From Clostridia bacterium (GTDB lineage: Bacteria; Bacillota_A; Clostridia; Christensenellales; CAG-138), in assembly GCA_017553815.1 (NCBI GenBank), contig JAFZJT010000219.1, positions 1 through 21,014 on the forward strand: a stretch of 21,014 nt of DNA, read 5' to 3'. Below are positions 9,101 to 15,253 of the stretch, piece after piece (within the stretch, counting starts at the first letter, position 1; the number at the start of each line of letters is the position of its first letter). The notes below the pieces were generated by a model that was given only the letters and a program-made list of their open reading frames with translations, was not told where the DNA came from and searched no databases. Made by a program: the position numbers and the translations under genes.

Positions 9101-10359
9101 TTCAAATCGGCGGCGGTGTGTTCGGTTACGATGCAGGCTATGCCGAAAACAGCGGCGACAGCAACGGCAGCGCAATGAGCGTTACTGTTGACAATGACAT
9201 GCTCGCAGATGTTGCAGCAGGCAGAGCCACATGGCCTATTGCAACCTTCAACTTTACGGGCACCGCCGTTGACATCATAAGCCGTATCGGCGCAGATACA
9301 GGCGTTCTGGTGGTCGAACTTGTTCCCGACGGCGAGGATTGGAGCTACATCGGAGCAAACTCCCGTCACGTTTTGATCGATACATATTTCGACGGCGGTA
9401 CTCTTTATCAGATCCCTGTAATCCGCTTCGATGGGCTTGAGCACGGCGCATACAATATCCGTATTGTTGCGTACTACTCTCCGTTGTTCGATCATCAGTC
9501 CACCGAGTACGTTGGCTTAAAGGGCGGCTATCAGATCGACGAGCCCGGTCTCGAGCCTGGTGTGGTATACACTCTTGTGAACGCCTGCGAGTACAAGCAT
9601 GAAACGCTTCCCTCAAAGGCTTACGGCTCCTTCACCTCGTATATCGACGGTATCCGCGTTTACAACCCAATCGATACGAGTGTGAATACTGAGGCAGCGG
9701 CAGTGTATGCGACCGCGGGCGAGCTGAACCCCGAGTTCTTAAACGTGAACGAGGTGCTCACAGAAGGGAACGCTATCTACATTACTCTCAACGATAACAG
9801 CGTTAATCCATCCGAGTATGTGGATCTCTGCCCCAAGAACGAGGTCTACATCCGCCCGAACGGTGCTATCGCGTTCAGCATCGAAGGCGATTATTCAGCG
9901 GTGCATATCAGCGCAAAATCGCCCCTTGGCAATGATGTTATAATGAGTATCAATGGCAAAGGAACGATCCCGATCGGTCATACCTCCGAGCTGTATTACG
10001 ATATCACATCCTTTGTCGAGAATAACAGCGTGGCGATCGAGGTTTCAGGCAGCGATGCAAGCGCGATCCTCTCGCTCGTATGCATCAAGCTGATCCCCGC
10101 AGAAGGCGGCGTTTCCCCGAGGATCGTTTCGGATGCTTCGCTCGTTGAATTCGTCGAAGCTATCAACTTCGGCGTTATGGGCGACGCGGATCACGACGGC
10201 GTTGTTACCATGATGGATGCACTTTGCACCATGCGCGCCGCTTTTAACGAGATCGAGCTCGGCACCTACGGCAGCATGATGGCTGACGTCAATTTCGACG
10301 GAACCATCGATATGATCGACGCGATTTTAATCATCCGTATCGTTCTCCGCGTCATCTGA
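6121..10359 (+). CDS. Large secreted zinc metalloprotease with adhesin-like modules and dockerin
   Basis: The start at 6121 is chosen because GGAGG (6108-6112) lies eight bases upstream and a signal peptide begins there (MKKIISLMLAVLLVFGALPL), giving 1412 residues. An earlier in-frame ATG at 6067 falls inside the leader stem-loop. The catalytic motif HEYQH is at residues 295-299, with WINES (third-ligand candidate E315), a gluzincin arrangement like the M30 hyicolysin or M6 families. Residues about 527-681 resemble the cleaved-adhesin/choice-of-anchor J domain (WDFETDPSTQGFTFIDQDGDG, DNWMITPEF). A Pro-Thr-Glu linker (about 681-714), a beta-rich region and a putative carbohydrate-binding-like region (about 964-1185, ending DGIRVYNP) follow. 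The C-terminal dockerin (about 1354-1412) has loops DADHDGVVTMMDA and DVNFDGTIDMIDA. It is probably an extracellular protein-degrading component of a cohesin-based complex; substrate unknown. Confidence 0.85.
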   Translation: MKKIISLMLAVLLVFGALPLSLGTAAESTAPEIRVDAGKPATAESGEPARQVNTEPITIDDDPNGGYEGDYVVIYNPSEVLSDSKSTGNMSGLIQTSVSANMLPGEADEEHAVSDLPYIIDVDQYLAEEAAKLWGDKPIPPDGDGTKATSYNVGDKANFYILNYSPFSSTSVEFVVRAKGAHCYVWTPTSTAADVYPLTSDDAAKAAAAFESKYSLMNSSFGNHRNGGGDGRVNILYYNAKDDWTPGSTSGYIGGYFWSGDYSGYNNLPIIHIDTYPSIYYNNNGVENTYSTLVHEYQHMIHYNYAPNSKSWINESMSAAAEEICYPGSSVFSRIKSYTNFYPQYSIQYQNPPKEYATTHPNLHYGYSMYDWSNDLSDVLALYAQVSLFSQYLYTQSSLGNAVFKAILTELAKGNTFQSACPTVLGMTSSEFVRNFRIAMTANTSQSVLNGKYGWKLQSGYDPSEYDDVENPYNILGPIIFTENSCSIKGGGAITVKPVNGVYNPPAGANSGLQYFGIKLPTPTSLIWDFETDPSTQGFTFIDQDGDGRNWEWKYPTLNDGGFKHHEGLGCIISASYDSSVGALTPDNWMITPEFTGSSLSFWAQAQDPNWAKEYIGIFVSTNGGSTWSTEIAGYELTDADTQYSVNLSAYSDTPIKVAFRHYNSTDQFYANVDYIEISLESDPEVTPQPTLTPEPMLTEAPILTQAPITPGEGIYIEKSVSLDGEDGLYTLTVSVCTTNTLYDASTVVREYLSSSMHLAGNTSWQMYFDPCTGLDDNGVPLFSSQLEQFNRKDDVCSIGSDENGQYFSFTGIDYSDFVCSESGGHRVVFIFHGLAANDDAIGTFSPSNEDISGVYWNNALVASAEPVSVNIRSINAIYDFSTPLQLTTIGIRKFDSLNISYDKSSGAPEPILGLSVTPNGNKLDCAINAASRDVYTAKSLLWLNDYSFEWSSIAVIPATVVMFEENCGSFEDSTMAGSDIGTWSESGSVQSAVQIGGGVFGYDAGYAENSGDSNGSAMSVTVDNDMLADVAAGRATWPIATFNFTGTAVDIISRIGADTGVLVVELVPDGEDWSYIGANSRHVLIDTYFDGGTLYQIPVIRFDGLEHGAYNIRIVAYYSPLFDHQSTEYVGLKGGYQIDEPGLEPGVVYTLVNACEYKHETLPSKAYGSFTSYIDGIRVYNPIDTSVNTEAAAVYATAGELNPEFLNVNEVLTEGNAIYITLNDNSVNPSEYVDLCPKNEVYIRPNGAIAFSIEGDYSAVHISAKSPLGNDVIMSINGKGTIPIGHTSELYYDITSFVENNSVAIEVSGSDASAILSLVCIKLIPAEGGVSPRIVSDASLVEFVEAINFGVMGDADHDGVVTMMDALCTMRAAFNEIELGTYGSMMADVNFDGTIDMIDAILIIRIVLRVI

Positions 10360-10383
10360 TCCGCCTTCTATCACACGTATATG

Positions 10384-10423
10384 AAAACCCGCGCTCAGCT
10401 GAACGAGCGCGGGTTTTGTTCTT
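10384..10423. terminator. Bidirectional terminator between convergent genes
   Basis: A perfect 13-pair stem AAAACCCGCGCTC/GAGCGCGGGTTTT with loop AGCTGAAC, followed on the + strand by GTTCTT. Because the arms start with A and end with T runs it can act for both the protease gene and the convergent phosphoesterase gene. Confidence 0.9.
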
Positions 10424-10451
10424 AATTGAATATAAATATCGCAATCAAGAA

Positions 10452-11168
10452 TTATCGGTATTCTTCAATAAGCTTCGGCGAAAAGTCGATATGATCCGCC
10501 GAGCAGAGGTCGTAGACTATGCCGTTTCTTGCGCCCTCAAAGCCGAGCTTGCAGCTTTGTGCATGAAGATGACCGTAGACTACTCTCGATACCGGGAAAT
10601 GCTCGAGAACTTCCGTAAAGCCGGTATCCTCTCCGTTTATCAATAGCGGCGGGAAGTGCAGCATAACAACGATCGGCTTATCCTCTACCCATTCACGCTC
10701 CTTAAAGCGCAGGGCTGAATTCAGGCTCATTTCAAGGCGCAGCAGCTCGCGGCGAAAGATCTTTTCATCCTTCTGCGTGTAGTCGCTCGAGCCGGGAAGA
10801 GTCCAGCCCCTCGTGCCGCAGACGATGAATTTGCCCATATCGAGCGCGTCGTTCTGTATGATTTTTACGCCTTTGGGAAAAACTTCGCGCATCTTAGTCG
10901 GCGAAGCCCACCAATAGTCATGATTGCCGCGCGAAAGCACTTTAATGCCCGGAAGCTCAGCGAGTTCATTAATAGGCAGCATTGCGTCACCAAGCTGCAT
11001 CGCCCAGCAGAAATCGCCTGGAAGCAGAACGCAGTCCTCATCGGAAACGGTCTCGCGCCAGAATGAGAAAATGCGCTCGGCATGATCAGCCCAGCGCTCT
11101 CCGAAAATATCCATAGGTTTGTTCTGTCCGCCGCTAAGGTGCAAATCGCCTATCGCAAATAGCTTCAT
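10452..11168 (-). CDS. Calcineurin-like metallophosphoesterase
   Basis: The 238-residue cytoplasmic protein carries the complete metallophosphoesterase signature: GDLH (D8, H10), GDFCW (D52), GNHDYW (N82, H83), a histidine in MLHFPP (H171) and GHLH (H200, H202). These residues bind two metal ions and hydrolyse phosphomono- or diesters. The substrate cannot be read from the sequence; small clostridial relatives are mostly uncharacterised. The start is preceded by GGAGA (complement of 11176-11180), seven bases upstream. It lies 41 bases downstream of the zinc-ribbon gene, with an intrinsic terminator in between and no room for a promoter after that hairpin, so expression probably depends on readthrough. 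Confidence 0.92.
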   Translation of the reverse strand: MKLFAIGDLHLSGGQNKPMDIFGERWADHAERIFSFWRETVSDEDCVLLPGDFCWAMQLGDAMLPINELAELPGIKVLSRGNHDYWWASPTKMREVFPKGVKIIQNDALDMGKFIVCGTRGWTLPGSSDYTQKDEKIFRRELLRLEMSLNSALRFKEREWVEDKPIVVMLHFPPLLINGEDTGFTEVLEHFPVSRVVYGHLHAQSCKLGFEGARNGIVYDLCSADHIDFSPKLIEEYR

Positions 11169-11181
11169 GGTTTTATCTCCG

Positions 11182-11205
11182 AAAAAGCCCGCTTAAAGCG
11201 GGCTT
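11182..11205 (-). terminator. Terminator between zinc-ribbon and phosphoesterase genes
   Basis: On the minus strand AAGCCCGC/GCGGGCTT forms an eight-pair stem (11185-11192 and 11198-11205), extendable almost to the centre, with a five-T tail at 11186-11182. It sits directly after the zinc-ribbon stop codon and abuts the phosphoesterase ribosome binding site. Confidence 0.8.
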
Positions 11206-11209
11206 AAAT

Positions 11210-11608
11210 TCATTCCTCATCGTAGCCGTCCATATCGTCCTCGCCATCGAGCAGATCGGTATCTGCATCGAAAGCGCGCTCCTCAACAGTAAGCTCATCC
11301 TCGGGGATCTCGCCAACGTCGATGGGTACCTCTACGCCGCCAAGGTCGGTATCCTCGGCGCCGATAGGGGTGACGACCGGGGGCTTATGCGATTTTCCGA
11401 ACTGCTCCTGACGCAGCGTTTCCTTATAGCAGGCGGAACAGAGCTCCTTTCCCTTGAGAGCGGGGGTTTCGCCGCACTCGGAGCACATCTCGATCTCCTG
11501 CGATTCCTCTTCATCGCTCGATTTGTACTTTCTCGAGCAAACGTCGCAAAGCTTTTGATCATCCTTGATATAATTAAGTTCGCACTTAGGGCATTTTCTG
11601 TATCCCAT
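11210..11608 (-). CDS. Twin zinc-ribbon protein with acidic tail, function unknown
   Basis: This 132-residue protein is not a family I can name. Residues 6-24 and 42-60 are two modules with identical spacing, CxxC-x11-CxxC (C6, C9, C21, C24 and C42, C45, C57, C60), typical of structural zinc ribbons and suggesting internal duplication. The second module reads CSECGETPALKGKELCSAC. The remaining part is rich in Asp and Glu, ending DLLDGEDDMDGYDEE, and is probably disordered. GAGGA (complement of 11616-11620) lies seven bases upstream of the ATG. It is the first gene after a strong minus-strand promoter and precedes the phosphoesterase. A nucleic-acid-binding or adaptor role is possible from the zinc ribbons but is only an inference. 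Confidence 0.8.
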   Translation of the reverse strand: MGYRKCPKCELNYIKDDQKLCDVCSRKYKSSDEEESQEIEMCSECGETPALKGKELCSACYKETLRQEQFGKSHKPPVVTPIGAEDTDLGGVEVPIDVGEIPEDELTVEERAFDADTDLLDGEDDMDGYDEE

Positions 11609-11688
11609 TCTTATTTCCTCGTATTGAAAACAGTTTAGATTATCCGCACCTCGATGCGGTTTTGAGCATTCTCGCCCGACAGTTACTT

Positions 11689-11717
11689 ATTATGCTGAGA
11701 TATGGGCGATATGTCAA
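11689..11717 (-). promoter_or_regulatory. Sigma-A promoter for zinc-ribbon/phosphoesterase pair
   Basis: On the minus strand TTGACA (complement of 11712-11717), a 17-base spacer and CATAAT (complement of 11689-11694). The predicted leader of about 75 bases contains a small hairpin CCGCA/TGCGG (11644-11659). Confidence 0.75.
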
Positions 11718-11763
11718 TAGCTTTTTTGAATTTTTTTGCAGAATAATAATATTTTATTCTCAA

Positions 11764-12411
11764 TCACTCGATCCCGCCTTCGTCCGAAAGCCCGGGAGGA
11801 TCGTCGTCGTTCCCCTCAGCCGGTTCATTTCCGTATACAACGGCCTCGAGACGTGTAAGAAGCTCCTGCTTTCCGTCGCCGCTCTCGCACGAGTAGGCGA
11901 TCGCATAAGGCGGCGCACCGAGCTGCTTGGCGCATTTATTTGCCGCCTGTTTTCTGCGGCTCTTGGCAAGCTTATCCGCCTTTGTCGCAACAAGCGTGTA
12001 CGGGATCGCATAGTAAAGGATGTAGCAGAACATCTGCCTGTCGTCCGCCGTCGGCTCATGACGAATATCGATGAGCATGAAGATATGCTTCACCCTGCCG
12101 GAGGAGAGATAGCTCTCCATCAATTCGCCCCACTGTGCCTGCTCCTGCTTGGAGGCCTTCGCAAAGCCGTAGCCCGGAAGATCGACGAGCATAAATTCTC
12201 CGTTGATGCAGAAAAAGTTGATAAGCCTTGTTTTGCCCGGCTTCTGCGAGGTCTTGGCAAGCTTATTCATATTGCAGAGCGAATTAATAAGCGAGGACTT
12301 GCCGACGTTGGACTTTCCCACGATCGCGACCTCGGAGCGCATGATCTCGGGGTATTTCGAGCCCTTGCCCGCGCTTGTAATGAATTCGGCTTTTTTGATC
12401 TTGAAATCCAT
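11764..12411 (-). CDS. engB: Ribosome biogenesis GTP-binding protein EngB (YsxC/YihA)
   Basis: The 215-residue protein is a TRAFAC GTPase required for late assembly of the large ribosomal subunit. All GTPase motifs are present: G1 GKSNVGKS (32-39), G2 threonine in PGKTR (T61), G3 DLPGYG (77-82), G4 TKAD (143-146) and a G5-like SCESGDGK. Length is close to the usual 195-205, with an extra acidic C-terminal tail (EGNDDDPPGLSDEGGIE). GGAGA lies six bases upstream of the ATG. In many Firmicutes engB follows lon; here it stands alone with its own promoter, divergent from the G5-LytM gene. No convincing terminator follows it. Confidence 0.95.
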   Translation of the reverse strand: MDFKIKKAEFITSAGKGSKYPEIMRSEVAIVGKSNVGKSSLINSLCNMNKLAKTSQKPGKTRLINFFCINGEFMLVDLPGYGFAKASKQEQAQWGELMESYLSSGRVKHIFMLIDIRHEPTADDRQMFCYILYYAIPYTLVATKADKLAKSRRKQAANKCAKQLGAPPYAIAYSCESGDGKQELLTRLEAVVYGNEPAEGNDDDPPGLSDEGGIE

Positions 12412-12463
12412 GTTTTCTCCGTTTCTGATGCTTTATACGGATATGCTGTGCGCCGTTTTGGGA

Positions 12464-12492
12464 ATTTTAACAGTAAATCGGAAAAATGTAAA
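12464..12492 (-). promoter_or_regulatory. Sigma-A promoter of engB
   Basis: On the minus strand TTTACA (complement of 12487-12492), a 17-base spacer and TAAAAT (complement of 12464-12469) with an upstream TG, giving an extended -10. Predicted leader is about 45 bases. Confidence 0.7.
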
Positions 12493-12504
12493 GAGGTTTT
12501 CCGA
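12478..12504. promoter_or_regulatory. Operator-like inverted repeat over engB -35
   Basis: TCGGAAAA (12478-12485) and TTTTCCGA (12497-12504) are perfect eight-base inverted arms separated by 11 bases. They enclose the engB -35 hexamer, a typical layout for a dimeric repressor site. No regulator is known. Confidence 0.45.
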
Positions 12505-12593
12505 AAATTCCTCCTTGTATATTTATTTTGTGCGTCAAAAGACCGAGATCAAGCATTATATTATTTAAATCGTCAAAATGGGAGCTTGATTTG

Positions 12594-12622
12594 TTGCCGA
12601 ATCGTTCCAAATGGTTTATAAT
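12594..12622 (+). promoter_or_regulatory. Sigma-A promoter for G5-LytM/murA unit
   Basis: TTGCCG (12594-12599), a 17-base spacer and TATAAT (12617-12622). The expected transcription start coincides with the ATG at 12629, so the message may be leaderless. Confidence 0.7.
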
Positions 12623-12628
12623 AGGTGC

Positions 12629-13816
12629 ATGAGTAAAAACATGCATAAATCGTCATCAGTCTATAAAGCTCAGCGTATCGGAGTCCATTCAGTCATCGCG
12701 TTTCTTGCGTTGGCTGCTTTGGTCGCGGCTGTTGTTATATTATTTCCGCACTTTTCGCTTTCGGGGCGCGGCGCACATGACATTGCTCCGGAGCAAACAG
12801 AAGCGCCGACTACCCAGCAGCCCGATGCTTCATCAACACCCGAGACCACAAGCGTTCTTCCTGTTGAAACGCCTTTGGCAAGCATCGAGCCTGACGCTTC
12901 ACCATCACCCGATGTATATGTTAAAACCAGCCTCGTGATCGACGGAGAAACCTTCGCTTCGCTCGCAAGCAGGCAGGCTGCTGAGGAGCTTATCGGAACT
13001 GCGGTTTCGCATTTTGAGCTGCTCTGCCCTGGCATCGGCCTTGTTTCCGAGATCGAAAACAGGATCGAATACAAGGATGCACCAAGCGGCGCCGATATCA
13101 TCAGCTTCGATGAGGCGTTCTCAGCGCTTATAGCAGAGGATTCGCCGCTTCGGGTCAGGACTGTGTTCACAAGGAGCGATTTTGAAACGCTCCCCTGCTC
13201 CTACGACGCTATTGAGAGCGACAGCTTCTATCTTGGCACACGATACGTTGCATCGTATGGACGCGACGGCAAGAAGATGCAGCTTCATGAATACACTTAT
13301 ATGAACGGTGTTCTTAGTTCGCTCACATTGCTTGAAGAGAGCGTTCTTACCGAACCAATCAACGACCGCGTTCTTGTCGGCACCCGCCCGATACCCTCCG
13401 GAAGCGCTTCGCGCGATTTCGGGTTCTCGGAATGCCCTGCGACTGACCTAAACTTCGCCGCTCCCGTTGATGCGGATGTCATCGGTCTTTTCGGCTTCCA
13501 TGACGGAGAATTCGAGCGCGGCATACGGTTTAACTGCGCTTCCGGCGAGATCTGCTATGCGCCCTGCGGCGGAACCGTATCGGCCGTCCTTCTTCGCGGA
13601 AATCTCGGTCTGACCGTTGAGATATCTCATGGCGGCGGCATCGTCACCCGCTACTCCAATCTTCAATCAGCGGATGTTTTGCTCGGTGATGCGCTGATAT
13701 CCGGCCATATCATCGGCAGAATCGGCGACGGCGGGCTGCATTTTGAGTTCCTTGTCGACGGTAAGCCGTATAACCCGCTTTATTATCTGCCCCTGCCCGG
13801 TTCCACGCTCGGTTGA
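12629..13816 (+). CDS. Membrane-anchored G5-LytM protein with degenerate active site
   Basis: I place the start at 12629 (395 residues); the in-frame ATG at 12611 lies in front of the -10 box and would not be transcribed, and the ATG at 12641 lacks a clear ribosome binding site. Residues about 18-40 are a transmembrane anchor, followed by a Pro/Thr/Ser-rich stalk to about 95. Residues about 177-254 resemble a G5 domain (YLGTRYVASYGRDGKK, ending VLVGTRP). Residues about 279-395 are a LytM/M23-like fold. M23 enzymes cut peptidoglycan cross-bridges using H-x3-D, a YxHL histidine and HxH. Here the first pair is E296 and R300, the second reads YSNL and the third GLHF, so only one ligand survives. 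It is probably a non-catalytic cell-wall binder, comparable to SpoIIQ or EnvC-type proteins. Forty bases separate it from murA. Confidence 0.82.
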   Translation: MSKNMHKSSSVYKAQRIGVHSVIAFLALAALVAAVVILFPHFSLSGRGAHDIAPEQTEAPTTQQPDASSTPETTSVLPVETPLASIEPDASPSPDVYVKTSLVIDGETFASLASRQAAEELIGTAVSHFELLCPGIGLVSEIENRIEYKDAPSGADIISFDEAFSALIAEDSPLRVRTVFTRSDFETLPCSYDAIESDSFYLGTRYVASYGRDGKKMQLHEYTYMNGVLSSLTLLEESVLTEPINDRVLVGTRPIPSGSASRDFGFSECPATDLNFAAPVDADVIGLFGFHDGEFERGIRFNCASGEICYAPCGGTVSAVLLRGNLGLTVEISHGGGIVTRYSNLQSADVLLGDALISGHIIGRIGDGGLHFEFLVDGKPYNPLYYLPLPGSTLG

Positions 13817-13856
13817 TCCCATTTAGCGGTATAACATCAATTATTCGGAGAAGCTT

Positions 13857-15122
13857 ATGTCATACTTTAAAGTAGCAGGAAATATCCCACTCAAGGGTGA
13901 GGTCTCTGTCAGCGGCTCGAAGAACGCCGCTCTGCCCATTCTCTGCGCCACCGTGCTCGCAGGCGAGCCATGCAGGATAGAGAATCTGCCTGATATCGAG
14001 GACGTGAACAGCCTCATTGAAATCCTCACCGCGATGGGTGCGGTCGTAACGAAGCCCCAAAATGGCGTTGCGGTCATCGACCCGAGCTCCATTAAGGAAT
14101 ACCGCGTTTCGACCGAGATGGCGACGAAGCTTCGCGCGTCGTACTATATGCTCGGCTCGCTCCTCGGGCGCTACGGCTACGCCGAGATAGCGGAGCCCGG
14201 CGGCTGTTCCATCGGTCAAAGGCCGATAGACTACCATCTTCGCGGCATGCGTTCGCTCGGTGCAAACGTTATCGACCGCGGCGGCATCATCACCGCCGAG
14301 GCAAGGGAGCTTCGCGGAGCCGATATCTATCTCGACATGGCGAGCGTTGGCGCAACGATAAACATTATGCTTGCCGCCTGCCGTGCCAAGGGCAGAACCA
14401 CCATAAACAACGCCGCGCGCGAGCCGCACGTTGTGGACGTTGCTAATTTCCTTATCGCTATGGGCGCAAGCATCCGAGGAGCGGGTACGGACGTTATCCG
14501 CATAAACGGACGCGAGGAATTGCACGGTTGCACCCACCCCGTTATCCCCGACCAGATAGAGGCGGGCACCTATATGATAGCCGCGGCGGCGACCAAGGGC
14601 AACGTTATAATCAAAAACCTTATACCGACGCATCTTGAAGCCATCTCCGCAAAGCTTATGGAATGCGGCGTTGAGGTCATCGAGGGCGACACCGGCAAGG
14701 AATTCTTCATCCAGGTAAAGGCGGATGAGCGCCCCCGCGCAGTCAATATCCGCACTCTCCCATATCCCGGCTTCCCGACAGACCTTCAGCAGCCGATGAC
14801 CGCCCTTTTAGCCGTTGCATACGGCAACAGCTTCGTTCAGGAGAATCTTTTCGAGGACAGGTTCAACCATGTTCGAGAGCTCAATCGCATGGGCGCACGG
14901 ATAACCGTCAACGGTCGCACCGCCGCCGTTGCGGGCGTTGAAAGGCTCTACGGCGCGGAGATACAGGCGACCGACCTTCGCGCGGGCGCGGCGATGATAG
15001 TTGCGGCGCTTATGGCGGAGGGCACGAGCATCATCCGCAACGTTCACTATATCGACAGGGGCTATGAGAACCTGACCGACAAGCTCACCGCGCTCGGCGC
15101 AAAAATAGAGCGTATCGACTGA
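13857..15122 (+). CDS. murA: UDP-N-acetylglucosamine 1-carboxyvinyltransferase MurA
   Basis: The 421-residue enzyme transfers enolpyruvate from PEP to UDP-GlcNAc, the first committed step of peptidoglycan synthesis, in the cytoplasm. Substrate-binding K22 and N23 (SGSKNAALP) and the reactive cysteine C117 in GGCSIGQRPID are in place, which predicts fosfomycin sensitivity for the enzyme. Later signatures are PDQIEAGTYMIAAA, YPGFPTDLQQP and DLRAGAAMIVAALMAEG. GGAG (13847-13850) lies six bases upstream. With only 40 bases from the G5-LytM gene and no promoter seen in the gap, the two are probably cotranscribed. Clostridia often carry two MurA paralogues; the window cannot tell which this is. Confidence 0.97.
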   Translation: MSYFKVAGNIPLKGEVSVSGSKNAALPILCATVLAGEPCRIENLPDIEDVNSLIEILTAMGAVVTKPQNGVAVIDPSSIKEYRVSTEMATKLRASYYMLGSLLGRYGYAEIAEPGGCSIGQRPIDYHLRGMRSLGANVIDRGGIITAEARELRGADIYLDMASVGATINIMLAACRAKGRTTINNAAREPHVVDVANFLIAMGASIRGAGTDVIRINGREELHGCTHPVIPDQIEAGTYMIAAAATKGNVIIKNLIPTHLEAISAKLMECGVEVIEGDTGKEFFIQVKADERPRAVNIRTLPYPGFPTDLQQPMTALLAVAYGNSFVQENLFEDRFNHVRELNRMGARITVNGRTAAVAGVERLYGAEIQATDLRAGAAMIVAALMAEGTSIIRNVHYIDRGYENLTDKLTALGAKIERID

Positions 15123-15149
15123 GTTTGCCTTCTATAAATGCATCGAAAC

Positions 15150-15203
15150 GGAGCACGTCGGCTTGAGGAATCGGGCTTATAGAGCGTGCTCCTTAATACT
15201 TTT
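15150..15203 (+). terminator. Stem-loop between murA and copper ATPase gene
   Basis: GGAGCACG (15150-15157) pairs perfectly with CGTGCTCC (15185-15192) across a 27-base loop, followed by TTAATACTTTT. It may terminate the murA message; the long loop makes a regulatory leader role equally possible. Confidence 0.5.
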
Positions 15204-15253
15204 GATTGGGTTAGGAGAAGCTAATCACGGCAAAGCTTCCAAAAGGAGTCAAT

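Noticed and set aside
11742..11763. Weak AT-only hairpin after engB
   Set aside because: The minus-strand tail is A-rich rather than T-rich, so it does not qualify as an intrinsic terminator.
12510..12516. Perfect AAGGAGG on the minus strand upstream of engB
   Set aside because: No start codon follows at a usable distance, so it does not indicate a small gene.
13860..14633. Minus-strand open frame of 257 codons
   Set aside because: It is antisense to conserved murA sequence.
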